A stretch of 56,570 bases of DNA from Ruminococcus sp. YE71 (GCF_900119155.1 NZ_FPIR01000006.1:174068-230637), one strand, 5' to 3'. Counted from the stretch's first letter, positions 45,851 to 55,139 are shown. Notes: generated by a model from the letters alone, not told the origin. Program-made: numbers and translations.

Positions 45851-46964
45851 ATCTGTGCCGAAGCAGCGACTTTATGTTCATTTTCAGGAGCTGCGGGTCG
45901 CCTGCGGTCTTGTCGAAGAGCCGCCGCAGCCTTATCACGGGCAGCAGATACGGCTTATCCTCAAGCACGGGATAGTCGTAAACTATCCTGTCGGCAGGGA
46001 TGAACAGCTCGTACAGCAGATAGCCGAGCCTGCCTTTTTCCGCAAGCTTTCGGTCGAGGGCGTTCTGCCTGCTGCCGTAGACGCCGCTGCTCAGCACGAA
46101 CTCCTCCATGCTGCCGAGACTGCCGTCGGGCTCCGCTTCGCCGAACCACTGCTCCGACAGCCGCAGCATATCGCGGCAGAGCGAAACGTTCTCCGACCTC
46201 ATCAGCTTTCCGAGCACCCCCGTGTCGATGAGGCTCCCATACCCGCGGCTGATGAGCTGCATATCCATAAAATGCTTGATGCCCGTGCCCGCTTCGAGGT
46301 AGTGCTTCGCGGCGTGAGCCAGCACGTAGCCGAAAAAGAAGTTCGCCGACATCTCGTACACGCCGCCGCCCGTGTGCCTGCTGTGCTGCCACGGGTCGCC
46401 GAAATGCCTGCCCGACAGCCCCTCCATCTCGCTTTCCGAGAAGAGCGAACGGTGTATCTCGACGCTCATCAGCGGCTCTTTGTGGTACACGTCCTCGCTG
46501 CCTGCCCCGAAACTTTCGGCTGTGTAGCCGAGCGAGAGCATTATCCCGCGGACGGTGTCGGCGTTCTCCGCGTCGATAAGCAGGTCGATGTCCGACATCA
46601 TGCGCATATAAGACTTCGGGTAGAGGGACTTTATGAGTATGCCTTTCAGGGGCAGCATACGCACTCCCCTTTCCGCGAACGCGCGGCAGATCGCCGAATA
46701 CTCGCTGCGCTGTATCACGTCGCGGCAGAATTCCTTGTCGCGCTGCTCACGCCACTGCCCGAGCAGTTCCTCTGACGGCTTCACCGAGAGCTTTTCCACC
46801 GCGGCAAAACTCATGGCGCCGACGTTGTGCTTCTGTGCAAGCTCATACACCTTCTCAAAGCTCATCCCGTCGGGCAGTTCCGAGGGCTTCGAGCCGTTTA
46901 TCACACAGGCAAGCAGATGCAGGAGATACCTTCCCTCGTCCGCCGCCGTTTCCTTGCTGTACAA
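45849..46964 (-). CDS. Nucleotidyltransferase-fold protein (NTP_transf_5 type)
   Basis: A 371-residue protein with the nucleotidyltransferase pattern LPLKGILIKSLYP then MSDIDLLIDAENAD, the D-x-D acidic pair of the fold, and a VEIHRSLF strand with the third acid. This is the layout of the uncharacterised family found in polysaccharide and peptide clusters. The substrate is unknown. The start is TTG 46964, 9 bases after GGAGG. The longer frame to 47024 would overlap the -10 of its own promoter (47003-47031). It diverges from the polysaccharide genes. Confidence 0.75.
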   Translation of the reverse strand: MYSKETAADEGRYLLHLLACVINGSKPSELPDGMSFEKVYELAQKHNVGAMSFAAVEKLSVKPSEELLGQWREQRDKEFCRDVIQRSEYSAICRAFAERGVRMLPLKGILIKSLYPKSYMRMMSDIDLLIDAENADTVRGIMLSLGYTAESFGAGSEDVYHKEPLMSVEIHRSLFSESEMEGLSGRHFGDPWQHSRHTGGGVYEMSANFFFGYVLAHAAKHYLEAGTGIKHFMDMQLISRGYGSLIDTGVLGKLMRSENVSLCRDMLRLSEQWFGEAEPDGSLGSMEEFVLSSGVYGSRQNALDRKLAEKGRLGYLLYELFIPADRIVYDYPVLEDKPYLLPVIRLRRLFDKTAGDPQLLKMNIKSLLRHR

Positions 46965-47002
46965 TTCGTTTTTCCTCCGTAAATTTAATTTGGAATGATA
47001 AT

Positions 47003-47062
47003 ATTTTACATTAAAAAACAGCACTTGTCAACCTTGACATTCAGCGCTTTCGGTGGTATAAT
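47003..47062. promoter_or_regulatory. Back-to-back divergent promoters
   Basis: Minus: TTGACA (47026-47031)-17-TAAAAT (47003-47008) for the nucleotidyltransferase. Plus: TTGACA (47034-47039)-17-TATAAT (47057-47062) for the polysaccharide operon. The two -35 boxes are two bases apart, so one protein could control both directions. Confidence 0.8.
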
Positions 47063-47122
47063 AAAATTTGTATGACCTTTTCAAAACGACCGTACCTACG
47101 GGCAGAGAGGAAGCATCCACAG

Positions 47123-47878
47123 ATGGCAAGGATCAAATTCATGAACACATATATCGACAACTTCACCATGAGGGAAGCTGTCAGAGAGATCGACAGGCTG
47201 ATAAGGCTCGGGAAACCGTCTATCGTGGTCACCCCGAACGTTGACACCGTCGTCAAGCTCGAACAGGGCGGCGAACTTGCGGAAGTCTACCGTCAGGCCG
47301 ATCTTATCCTCTGCGACGGTATGCCGATGGTATGGCTCTCGAAGCTGTACGACACGCCTATCAAGCAGAAGATATCGGGCAGCGACCTGTTCCCGAGACT
47401 GTGTGCTCTCGCCGCAAAGCGCGGCTACAGGATGTTCTTCCTCGGCGCGGAAAAAGGGGTCGCGGACATCGCCGCCGCAAGGCTGAAAAAGCGTTTCGCG
47501 GGGCTGGACATCTGCGGCACTTACTCGCCGCCCGTGGGATTTGAAAAGGACGAAAACGAACTTGAAAAGATAAGACAGCAGATAAAGGACGCTCGCCCCG
47601 ACATCCTCATCCTCGCCTTCGGAGTGCCGAAGCAGGAGCTGTTCATGATGCACGAACGCTACAGGCTCGGAGTGCCCGTGTCACTGGGTCTGGGCGCGAC
47701 CCTCGACTTCGAGGCGGGAAAGATAAAACGCGCCCCGAAATGGATGAGCGAACACGGCCTTGAATGGGCGTTCCGCATCACGCAGGACCCGAAACGCCTT
47801 GCAAAACGTTATCTGGTGGACGATATGAAGATATTCTCGCTCGCGGTAAAGTACCACCCGAAGAACAGGAGAAAATGA
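47123..47878 (+). CDS. WecG/TagA-family glycosyltransferase
   Basis: Adds the second sugar (N-acetylmannosamine-type) to a lipid-linked precursor on the cytoplasmic membrane face. The 251-residue protein has the family marks TPNVDTVVKLEQGGELAEVY, ADLILCDGMPMVWLSKLYDT, GSDLFPRLC, FFLGAEKGVADIAA, and LAFGVPKQELFM. The C-terminal GATLDFEAGKIKRAPKWM and RITQDPKRLAKRY are the usual membrane-binding end. The start is ATG 47123, with AGAGAGG upstream; the earlier ATG 47072 is too close to the -10. It is first in the operon; the next gene starts at its stop codon. Confidence 0.93.
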   Translation: MARIKFMNTYIDNFTMREAVREIDRLIRLGKPSIVVTPNVDTVVKLEQGGELAEVYRQADLILCDGMPMVWLSKLYDTPIKQKISGSDLFPRLCALAAKRGYRMFFLGAEKGVADIAAARLKKRFAGLDICGTYSPPVGFEKDENELEKIRQQIKDARPDILILAFGVPKQELFMMHERYRLGVPVSLGLGATLDFEAGKIKRAPKWMSEHGLEWAFRITQDPKRLAKRYLVDDMKIFSLAVKYHPKNRRK

Positions 47879-48981
47879 TGACCATCTTGTTTGACCTCAC
47901 CGCCGTGTACGACCATCTGACGGGCATCGAACGGTATGCGATAAACACCGCGAAATACATCATAGCGGCTAACCCCGAAAACAGCTACATACTGCTTTTC
48001 AAAAACGAGATACACCCGTCGCTGGCGAAGGAATCCGCACTTCCGAACGTCAGGGTGCAGGTCATCGGCGGATGTAACAAGCTGCTGTTCAACCAGCTGG
48101 TGCTGCCGATGAAGCTGCGCTCCTGCCGCGCCGACAGATACTTCTTCCCCTGCTTTCAGAGCCCCCTGCTCTTCCGCAGGAAGGGCATCGTGAACACCAT
48201 CCACGACCTGGCGGTCTGGGACTGCCCCGAGACCATCAAGCCGATAATGGTACCCTACCACCGCCTGAGCTACCTGAACGCGGCACGGGTCAGCAGGAGC
48301 ATCATGACCGTCTCGTATTTCAGCAAGGGGCGCATCTGCAAGAAACTGCACGTTGACGAGCGAAGGGTGGGAGTATCCTTCAGCGGCGTTTCAGAGCAGT
48401 TTCTGGAGCCCGACGTCAGCGCGGAAAAACTCGCTTACGTGAGGAAGAAATACTCGCTGCCGAAGAAATACCTGCTCTGCCTTTCCACCGTAGAGCCGCG
48501 TAAGAACATGAGCCTGCTGATAAAAGCCGTGGCGGAGCTGAGAAAAGAGGGCAAACTCGACGCAGAGCTTGTACTGGCAGGACGCAGCGGCTGGAAAACA
48601 AAGCAGGCGCTCGGCAGTCTGAGCAGCTGCACTCACCTTACGGGCTTCATCGACGACTGCGACCTGCCTGCGGTCTACCGCGGCGCGGAAGCATTTGTGT
48701 TCCCGTCGCTGTATGAGGGCTTCGGGCTTCCCGTTGTCGAGGCGATGGCCTGCGGCACACCCGTCATCAGCTCGGACGCGGCTTCCCTGCCCGAGGCGGC
48801 AGGCGATTCGGGGCTGCTGTTCGAGAGCGGTTCGGTATCGTCCCTTAAATGCGCCATACTAAAGCTGCTCGCCATGCCCGAGGACGAACGTGAAAAACTC
48901 CGCAGCCGCGCCCACAGGCACGCACAGAAGTTCGCGTGGGAGACGGTCGCCGAGCGCGTATACCACAGGATATGCAAATGA
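47875..48981 (+). CDS. Glycosyltransferase family 4 protein
   Basis: A retaining GT-B glycosyltransferase of 368 residues for polysaccharide synthesis. The N-terminal half has LTGIERYAINTAKYIIAAN, then VNTIHDLAVWDCPET. The nucleotide-sugar half has LCLSTVEPRKNMSLLIKAV, and the E-x7-E motif in PSLYEGFGLPVVEAMACGTP. The start codon overlaps the stop of the WecG-type gene (ATGATGA), with AGGAG upstream; ATG 47878 is an alternative. It overlaps the next GT4 gene by four bases. Donor and acceptor sugars are not evident. Confidence 0.92.
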   Translation: MMTILFDLTAVYDHLTGIERYAINTAKYIIAANPENSYILLFKNEIHPSLAKESALPNVRVQVIGGCNKLLFNQLVLPMKLRSCRADRYFFPCFQSPLLFRRKGIVNTIHDLAVWDCPETIKPIMVPYHRLSYLNAARVSRSIMTVSYFSKGRICKKLHVDERRVGVSFSGVSEQFLEPDVSAEKLAYVRKKYSLPKKYLLCLSTVEPRKNMSLLIKAVAELRKEGKLDAELVLAGRSGWKTKQALGSLSSCTHLTGFIDDCDLPAVYRGAEAFVFPSLYEGFGLPVVEAMACGTPVISSDAASLPEAAGDSGLLFESGSVSSLKCAILKLLAMPEDEREKLRSRAHRHAQKFAWETVAERVYHRICK

Positions 48982-50186
48982 AAATGAGGATACTTATCGT
49001 AAACACCTGCTACTATCCCGACGTTCAGGGCGGCGCGGAATACAGCGTGAAAAAGCTCGCAGAACAGCTCGTTTCCGAGGGGCACAGGGTGCTCGTGCTC
49101 TGCTCCGACAGCCGCACCGTCACCGAAACTGTGAACGGCGTGAGAGTGCATCGGCACAGGTTCCATTCGGTGTATCACCGTCTCGGGAACGACAGCCGCA
49201 GCTTCGCGGAGAAGCTCGGCAGACACGCCCTCGACACCTGCAACCCCCTCAACGCTCACGCCCTTGAACAGATCATCGGGCATTTCCGCCCCGATGTCAT
49301 ACACACGAACAATCTTTACGAGATAACCCCGCAGATATGGCTGACCGCAAAAAAGTTCGGTGTGCCCGTTGTACACACCCTGCGCGACTACGCCCTGCTC
49401 TGCCCGAGGACTACCCTCACCCACGCCGACGGCTCCCCATGCGGAAAGCCGAACCCCGTCTGCGCCGCTCACCGCGCTGCCTGCAAAGCGGCTTCGGCGG
49501 CAGTCATGGCGGTAACAGCGCCGTCGGAGATGATGCTGGAGCGGTTTGCTGAGGAAGGTTTCTTCCCGAAGGCTTCAAAGCAGACGGTCCCGAACGCCGC
49601 CGACTTCGACCCCGAAACGGTCGCTCGGCTCTGCCGCGAAAAGCGGACGGGCGAGACCGTGACTTTCGTTTTTCTCGGGACGCTTTCGGAGCACAAGGGA
49701 GTCAGGGTGCTTCTCGACGCTTTCGGGCTGTTCGGCAAGTCAGACCCGAGCGTTCGGCTCGTCATCGCAGGCAAGGGCGAGCTTGAGGACATGGTGAAAA
49801 CTGCGGCGGCGCACGACAGCCGCATTACCTACGCAGGCTTTCTGAACGAGACCGAGGTCGGCGAACTGCTTGTCGGCTGCGACGTTCTGGTCTGTCCGTC
49901 GGTATGGAACGAGCCTTTCGGCAGAGTCGTGCTGGACGCGTACAAGCACGGCCTGCCCGTTATCGCATCCCGCGCAGGCGCCCTGCCAGAGACCGTCACC
50001 GACGGCGTCACAGGCGTCCTCGTCCCCCAAAGCGACACCGCCGCACTCCACCGCGCCATGAACCGCATGACCGACCACTCCCTGCTCGAAAAAATGCGTA
50101 CCGCCATCCCCGAAAAACTCGCACCCTACAGCCTCAGTTCGCAGTCACGCTGTTTTACTTCCATATATCTGCGGGTTTTAACTTGA
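48978..50186 (+). CDS. Glycosyltransferase family 4 protein
   Basis: A second GT-B enzyme of 402 residues. It opens RILIVNTCYYPDVQGGAEYS, has HTNNLYEITPQIW and VVHTLRDYALLCPRTTL in the acceptor half and TFVFLGTLSEHKGVRVLL in the donor half, and PSVWNEPFGRVVLDAYKHG with the conserved E-x7 region. A Cys-rich insert (PNPVCAAHRAAC) at about residue 155 is common in this subgroup. The start is placed at ATG 48978, overlapping the previous stop; ATG 48984 is possible. It is followed by a repeat element that breaks the operon. Confidence 0.92.
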   Translation: MKMRILIVNTCYYPDVQGGAEYSVKKLAEQLVSEGHRVLVLCSDSRTVTETVNGVRVHRHRFHSVYHRLGNDSRSFAEKLGRHALDTCNPLNAHALEQIIGHFRPDVIHTNNLYEITPQIWLTAKKFGVPVVHTLRDYALLCPRTTLTHADGSPCGKPNPVCAAHRAACKAASAAVMAVTAPSEMMLERFAEEGFFPKASKQTVPNAADFDPETVARLCREKRTGETVTFVFLGTLSEHKGVRVLLDAFGLFGKSDPSVRLVIAGKGELEDMVKTAAAHDSRITYAGFLNETEVGELLVGCDVLVCPSVWNEPFGRVVLDAYKHGLPVIASRAGALPETVTDGVTGVLVPQSDTAALHRAMNRMTDHSLLEKMRTAIPEKLAPYSLSSQSRCFTSIYLRVLT

Positions 50187-50189
50187 GGA

Positions 50190-50490
50190 GAACCTCTGCC
50201 TTAGCTTCGCACGGCTTGAAGAAAGGTTCTCCCCCAGCCCCACTTCCAAAGACTTTTAATATTGGTGACGTTTGATTTGTAGGGAAATATAGATTTTCAC
50301 CGCTTTATGAGGCGCAGACCACCATCGAACGTCTTTTTGGCAAGGGGCAAGCCATTAAAGAAAAGAACTACAAACTTCCCGACCAATACAAAATCAGAAA
50401 GAAGCACCCACAAGCCAAAAAGCATTAAAAATTTTAGGAAGGGGGTTTGGGGGAGAACCCTTTTTTAAAAGGGTTTCCCCCAAGACAACT
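50190..50490 (+). repeat. Copy of the interspersed element inside the polysaccharide operon
   Basis: It contains GCCTTAGCTTCGCACGGCTT (one inverted tandem unit), AAGACTTTTAATATTGGTGA, TTTTTGGCAAGGGGCAAGCC and a closing GGGGGAGAACCC hairpin. It matches 39781-40178 internally and fills the 340-base gap between the second GT4 and the ligase gene. Confidence 0.7.
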
Positions 50491-50527
50491 CTCCCCCCAA
50501 AAAAGCACAAAAACGGAGGTGAAGTCC

Positions 50528-51742
50528 ATGACGGCTGCGCTGAAGGACAAGTCCGAGGAGGGCTTCGTGCTGCGTCCGTTCTATCTTTTGCCGATACTTT
50601 TCCTGATACCTGAGTTTCTGAACTACCGTGAGGATCTGTCGGCCGTACTGAGTGTATGGCGCATTGCGCAGCTTGGCGCGGCGGCTGTACTTACAGCAGA
50701 CCACATCCTGCACAGGGAAAAGCATCTGATAACCAACCTTGTATTCCTGCTGTACGGGCTGATGACCTTTTCAGCCTATGTCAACGGCGGAATCGAGTCG
50801 ATAAAGAGCCTGTTCTGGCTGACCGTCTGCGGCATCGGCACGGTCATGTACGTCACGCGGGCTGCCGAGCGTTCACTCGACCGATTCATCGCGTACACGA
50901 GAGCGATACTCTTCGGGTACGTCTTTGCGAACCTTGCGGTCATGATATTCTGCCGCGGCGGCATCGCATCGGGACGAATAGGTCAGACCATATGGCTGCT
51001 CGGCGGCAAAAACGTCATACTGCCCTACCTCATCCTCGCGGAGACGGCGCAGCTGCTGTACCTCGGTAGAAAGGGCGAACCGCTGATATGCCCCTCGACG
51101 CTGCTGCTCATCACGGCAGGCATCATAACCTCGCTCATCGCGGAGTCGTCCACCACGATGCTCGTGATGTTCCTGACCATCGCAGGCTTCGGGGTGGATG
51201 CGATGATCAAGAGCCGCGTTGTAAAACAATGGCTTACCGACCGCAAACTGTTCGTTTCGCTGGTGCTGATATTCCTGTTCATCATCTTTTTCAGTCAGGG
51301 CAGCTTCATCACCGAAATGGTGGCGTCGATACTGAACCGCACCCCGAATTTCAACGGCAGAACGGAGCTCTGGGCCGAGGCCATGAGGATGATACGCGAG
51401 TCGCCCGTGTTCGGCGTGGGAACGTCCCTCGTTCTGGACGTTGGCTGGCGCGACAACATGACCCACGCTCACGACCTGTACCTGAACATCGCCGTAAAGT
51501 ACGGCATACCGTCGCTTCTGGTGCTGACGCTCATCATCTACCTCGTGTATTTCATGAACAACCGCCGTCTGCCTGCGCTGACGGTATACGTCATGTCGCT
51601 GTACCTGTTCGCGTCGATAGTCGAGGTCTATCCGCTCAGCCTGCTGATGCTGCTCATCTTCATGGTGAACCGCTCGGCGGTAGTCAGCGGATACAGCAAG
51701 GAAACCACTGAAACAGGAGGAAAAGCAGATGCCGCAGCATGA
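50528..51742 (+). CDS. O-antigen ligase/polymerase-type membrane protein
   Basis: A 404-residue protein with about ten membrane segments. The last outside loop has the Wzy/WaaL mark FNGRTELWAEAMRMIRESPV, then GVGTSLVLD, and THAHDLYLNIAVKYG with the conserved His. It would join or polymerise polysaccharide units outside the membrane. The start is ATG 50528 with GGAGGTGAAGTCC; the longer frame begins inside the repeat element. It overlaps the next gene by 14 bases. Confidence 0.85.
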   Translation: MTAALKDKSEEGFVLRPFYLLPILFLIPEFLNYREDLSAVLSVWRIAQLGAAAVLTADHILHREKHLITNLVFLLYGLMTFSAYVNGGIESIKSLFWLTVCGIGTVMYVTRAAERSLDRFIAYTRAILFGYVFANLAVMIFCRGGIASGRIGQTIWLLGGKNVILPYLILAETAQLLYLGRKGEPLICPSTLLLITAGIITSLIAESSTTMLVMFLTIAGFGVDAMIKSRVVKQWLTDRKLFVSLVLIFLFIIFFSQGSFITEMVASILNRTPNFNGRTELWAEAMRMIRESPVFGVGTSLVLDVGWRDNMTHAHDLYLNIAVKYGIPSLLVLTLIIYLVYFMNNRRLPALTVYVMSLYLFASIVEVYPLSLLMLLIFMVNRSAVVSGYSKETTETGGKADAAA

Positions 51743-52646
51743 GCTTATCCGCAGGATACAAAAGCGGCTGTACGATCAAGACAAGCCCCATCCGCCCGAG
51801 GAGACCGCTCTGCGCATCAGAGGACTCGAAGCCGAGCGCGGCTCATACGCGCTGAACAGTCAGCCGCGGGAGAAGAAGATAACCGTCTCGCTGACAAGTT
51901 TTCCACCGCGGTATGAGGGTCTGCATACGGTGATAAAAAGTCTGCTGACCCAGACGGTGCGCCCCGACAGGATAGCGCTCTACTACGACGAGACAGACGC
52001 GGAAGTGCCGTTTCCCGACACGCTGACGGAGCTTTCCGCATACGGTGTGGAGTTCTGCCGCCGCGATACTCCCGACGGCTGCAAGCCCCTCAGACCTCAC
52101 AAGAAATATCTCTACGCCATGCAGGAGCATCCCGACGACCTCATCATCACCGTGGATGACGACAGCATCTATCCCCCCGACCTTATCGAAAAGCTGACGG
52201 CGGCTCACAAACGGCATCCCCGCTGCGTCGTCGCCGCACGGGCACACCTCATGCGCTTCGAGAACGGCAGGATAGCACCCTACGACAGCTTCGGCTGGTG
52301 CCTGACAAAAGAGGACGCGCCTTCGATGAGATACATCCCTACGGGGGTGGGCGGCGTGCTGTATCCGCCAGAATGTATGGACAGCCGCCTGTTCGACACG
52401 GCGCTCATCTGCAAGCTCTGCCCCGACGCCGACGACCTGTGGCTGAAAACCATGCAGGTGCTTGCAGGCACGAAAGTAACTGTCTGCGACAGGAGCGTTG
52501 CGAAACGCATTCTCCCCGTCCCCGACAGTCAGACCGAGTCGCTCAACTCGCAGAACGTCCTCGCGCACAGGAACGATGAATACCTCAGTGCGCTGTGCAG
52601 GGCTTTCTCGCTGACCGAGGCGGACTTCACGGGAGACGGCGCATGA
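51729..52646 (+). CDS. Glycosyltransferase, GT-A type
   Basis: A 305-residue protein with KKITVSLTSFPPRYEGLHTV at about residue 48, the metal-binding DDD in LIITVDDDSIYPPDLIEKL, and the acceptor region GWCLTKEDAPSMRYIPTG with VGGVLYPP. A D-E-A-D-D-L-W-L-like late motif (DADDLWLKTMQ) is typical of GT2-like enzymes from clusters with unusual GT-A folds. The sugar is unknown. It sits between the ligase and the flippase genes with overlaps on both sides, so it is co-translated with them. Confidence 0.85.
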   Translation: MPQHELIRRIQKRLYDQDKPHPPEETALRIRGLEAERGSYALNSQPREKKITVSLTSFPPRYEGLHTVIKSLLTQTVRPDRIALYYDETDAEVPFPDTLTELSAYGVEFCRRDTPDGCKPLRPHKKYLYAMQEHPDDLIITVDDDSIYPPDLIEKLTAAHKRHPRCVVAARAHLMRFENGRIAPYDSFGWCLTKEDAPSMRYIPTGVGGVLYPPECMDSRLFDTALICKLCPDADDLWLKTMQVLAGTKVTVCDRSVAKRILPVPDSQTESLNSQNVLAHRNDEYLSALCRAFSLTEADFTGDGA

Positions 52647-54097
52647 AAAAACAAGGATTTCTCTCACACTTCGCGGTCATCGGTGCAGGCACCTTCATCA
52701 ACCTGCTGCTCGGACTGTTCACGACCCCGATAATCACACGTCTCGTTGACCCCGACGAATACGGTCAGCTGTCGGTGTTCACCATGTACTCGGGCATAGC
52801 GCTGATGGTGCTGTGCGCGGGTCTCGACCAGTCGCTCGTGAGATTCTACTACGACAGCGACTCGGAAAACTACCGCAGAGGTCTGCTCTTCCGCTGCATA
52901 CGCCTGCCGCTGATACTGACAGCTGTGGTCAGCGCGGCGGTCATCACACTGGCGTACACGGGCGCGGTGAAGTTCGAGTTCGAGCCTGTCATAATGGTGC
53001 TGCTCTGCGTGTTCACGGCTTTGCAGCTGGTCTACCGATTCAGCCTGCTGACCGTGCGACTCGAATACAAGTCGAAGCTCTACTCGGCGCTGAACATCCT
53101 GCACAAGCTCGCCTACATCGTGACGGTGCTGCCGATGATATTCCTCATCCGCAGTCACTACCTTCTGCTTCTGGTGTCGGCGACCGCCGCCGCTGAACTC
53201 ATCTGCGTCATCGTGAGCGTCGTTTCGCGCCGAAACATCTGGAACGCCGCCGCCCTCAGGAAAAACGACTGCACCGTGCCCTTTTCCGCACTGGTGCGAT
53301 ACGGTGCGCCGTACATCATCACCCTCGGCGTGACGACCCTCTTTCAGGCGATAGACAAGCTGTCGCTGAACCACTTTTGCAGCTATTCCGAGGTCGGGGT
53401 CTACTCGTCGGCGATGAGTCTCGTACACATCTTCGGTATCATCCAGACCACCTTCACGGCGCTGTGGATGCCGATGGCGGTGGAACATTTCACCAGCTCC
53501 CCCGACGACAAGGAATTTTTCCGCAAGGGCAACCGCATGATAACCGCCGCGATGATGTTCTGCGGCATCAGCCTGATACTCTTCAAAGATCTTTTCGCGG
53601 TACTGCTGGGCTCGAAATACCGCGAGGCGGCGTACATCCTGCCGTTTCTCATCTTCGACCCGATAATGTACACCGTCTCAGAGACCACCGTCGGCGGACT
53701 GGTCTTCATGAAACGGAGCGAATTGCAGGTCTTCACCGCGCTGGGCGCCTGCATCACGAACATCATCGGCAACATCATCCTCGTCCCCATGCTGGGATGC
53801 AGGGGCGCTGCCATCTCCACGGGGCTTTCGTACATCGTGTTCTTCACCCTGCGCACCGTCCTCGCGAACCACTGCTATCCCATCGACTTCGGTCTGCCGC
53901 GGTTCTACCTGATGACGCTGATACTCTCGGGCTGTGCCGCGTATAACACCTTCGTGAGATTCAACCTCTTCTCGGTAGCAGTGGCGCTCATCTGCTACGC
54001 GGCGCTGTTCTTCCTCTACCGCGATACGATAGCCGAGTGCAAGAATTACGCCCTCAGCGCCGTCAGAAACTTTCTGAATAAGAAAAACGGCGGATAA
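52643..54097 (+). CDS. Polysaccharide flippase (MATE/PST type)
   Basis: A 484-residue membrane protein with about 12-14 segments. HFAVIGAGTFINLLLGLFTT, then PIITRLVDPDEYGQLSVFTM is the usual opening of Wzx-like PST flippases. It moves lipid-linked units across the membrane. The start is ATG 52643, overlapping the stop of the previous gene. It is the last gene of the operon; a terminator at 54125-54152 follows. No Wzz-like length regulator or initiating transferase is in the window. Confidence 0.93.
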   Translation: MKKQGFLSHFAVIGAGTFINLLLGLFTTPIITRLVDPDEYGQLSVFTMYSGIALMVLCAGLDQSLVRFYYDSDSENYRRGLLFRCIRLPLILTAVVSAAVITLAYTGAVKFEFEPVIMVLLCVFTALQLVYRFSLLTVRLEYKSKLYSALNILHKLAYIVTVLPMIFLIRSHYLLLLVSATAAAELICVIVSVVSRRNIWNAAALRKNDCTVPFSALVRYGAPYIITLGVTTLFQAIDKLSLNHFCSYSEVGVYSSAMSLVHIFGIIQTTFTALWMPMAVEHFTSSPDDKEFFRKGNRMITAAMMFCGISLILFKDLFAVLLGSKYREAAYILPFLIFDPIMYTVSETTVGGLVFMKRSELQVFTALGACITNIIGNIILVPMLGCRGAAISTGLSYIVFFTLRTVLANHCYPIDFGLPRFYLMTLILSGCAAYNTFVRFNLFSVAVALICYAALFFLYRDTIAECKNYALSAVRNFLNKKNGG

Positions 54098-54124
54098 GAT
54101 TATTAACTTACTGTTAATCTTAGC

Positions 54125-54152
54125 AAAACGCTCTTGACTACAGGAGCGTTTT
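54125..54152 (+). terminator. Terminator of the polysaccharide operon
   Basis: AAAACGCTC/GAGCGTTTT. Its loop and 3' arm also hold the -35 box and spacer of the tRNA-Pro promoter. Confidence 0.75.
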
Positions 54153-54162
54153 GTGATATAAT
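54134..54162 (+). promoter_or_regulatory. Promoter of tRNA-Pro (TTGACT-17-TATAAT)
   Basis: TTGACT at 54134-54139 lies in the loop of the preceding terminator; TATAAT is at 54157-54162, spacer 17. Confidence 0.8.
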
Positions 54163-54200
54163 AGTTGTTGCGATGAAGGTCGCAGTCACAAAAGTGTGAT

Positions 54201-54274
54201 CGAGGTGTGGCTCAGTTTGGTAGAGCGCTTCGTTCGGGACGAAGAGGCCGTGGGTTCGAATCCCGTCACCTCGA
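54201..54274 (+). tRNA. tRNA-Pro (anticodon CGG)
   Basis: Acceptor CGAGGTG/CACCTCG, D-arm GCTCAGTTTGGTAGAGC, anticodon arm CTTCG-TTCGGGA-CGAAG giving CGG, T-arm with GGTTCGAATCC. CCA is not encoded, unlike the tRNA-Thr above. No terminator follows, so transcription can enter the next repeat. Confidence 0.95.
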
Positions 54275-54285
54275 CTATAAAGCCC

Positions 54286-54332
54286 TTGTCGGCTAAGATA
54301 AACACACATTATGCGCTTATCTCAACCGACAA
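54286..54332 (+). other. Hairpin directly after tRNA-Pro
   Basis: TTGTCGG/CCGACAA (54286-54292 with 54326-54332) enclosing AGATAA/TTATCT. No T run, so it is not an intrinsic terminator. It may be a processing signal or the start of the structured RNA. Confidence 0.55.
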
Positions 54333-54816
54333 AGCGGTTGATTTATTCAAAAGGCTTTCGCCTTATATCGCAAATTTAAGTCAGCTTGAATTCTGCGGGT
54401 ACATACTGCACTCTATTGTGAGCAGACTGGAAAACAATCTTATATGTACCGTAGCTTTGCATGGCACTCTCGGTGTTTGTGAGCTGTTATGCTCCGTGTG
54501 CAGGCTCATAGGCGGCTTACCGTCACAAAGCGACACCGATGGTGCCCCACGACAAGAAACAGCGCGCTGCTGAATAAGCTGTGCGCTCACAGCTGTTCAT
54601 ACGCTTTGTATGTTTGTTTCTCTAATCGAGCAGATAAGCGTTGACAGACTGCATATCATGGCGCAGGCTGCTGTGCGTCTTGCGAGGACGCATTAAAGTT
54701 ATACATCTTTTAGATCACTCCCTTGACATCAGGCGATCATCATTCACCGGGAAACGGACACTCTCATTCTTCATAGTCCGTGAATCAAGCCATTCAGTTG
54801 TCAAGTTGCTTTCACT

Positions 54817-55000
54817 AAAAAATCAAAGACCTTTCAGCGAATGTTCGCAGAAAGGTCTTGACAAAATCTATGATTAATGCTATACTTAGAGTAAGGCATA
54901 ATCATCAAAACTAAGTCCAGACGATGCGCGAACATCGCTTTGGGTTACGAGCTGTTCGGTGTTGGTAGCACCGTTCAGCTTGTTTTGCTTTTTAGTTGAT
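54817..55000 (-). ncRNA. Candidate antisense small RNA of about 185 nt
   Basis: A consensus minus-strand promoter at 55007-55035 would start a transcript near 55000. On the way it makes the stems AGCTG-CGGTG/CACCG-CAGCT, CGATG/CATCG and ATGATTATGC/GCATTAATCAT (one bulge). It ends in the hairpin 54826-54859 followed on this strand by GATTTTTT. It overlaps about 100 bases of the plus-strand transcript expected from 54858-54886. Confidence 0.5.
54858..54886 (+). promoter_or_regulatory. Plus-strand promoter inside copy A (TTGACA-17-TATACT)
   Basis: TTGACA at 54858-54863 and TATACT at 54881-54886, spacer 17. It would transcribe from about 54893 toward the hairpin AGCTG...CAGCT with TTTTGCTTTTT (about 54992) and the terminator at 55161. 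Confidence 0.65.
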
Positions 55001-55006
55001 AGTATT

Positions 55007-55035
55007 ATTATACCATATCTCCGAGTAATTGTCAA
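55007..55035 (-). promoter_or_regulatory. Minus-strand consensus promoter inside copy A (TTGACA-17-TATAAT)
   Basis: On the minus strand TTGACA (55030-55035) and TATAAT (55007-55012) are 17 bases apart, a perfect match to consensus. Both boxes are destroyed in copy B. Confidence 0.75.
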
Positions 55036-55139
55036 GTATTTTGACTATATTTCTCAAAAAAAGTTGTTGTCATTTTAACGATTTAAAGTGTATCACTTTA
55101 TGCAATATACCGAACTTATGTTCTGCCATGTGTCATACT

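Noticed and set aside
54817..55000. tracrRNA of a type II CRISPR system
   Set aside because: The minus-strand RNA has stems and a terminator like a tracrRNA, but no CRISPR array, anti-repeat match or cas gene is present in the window.
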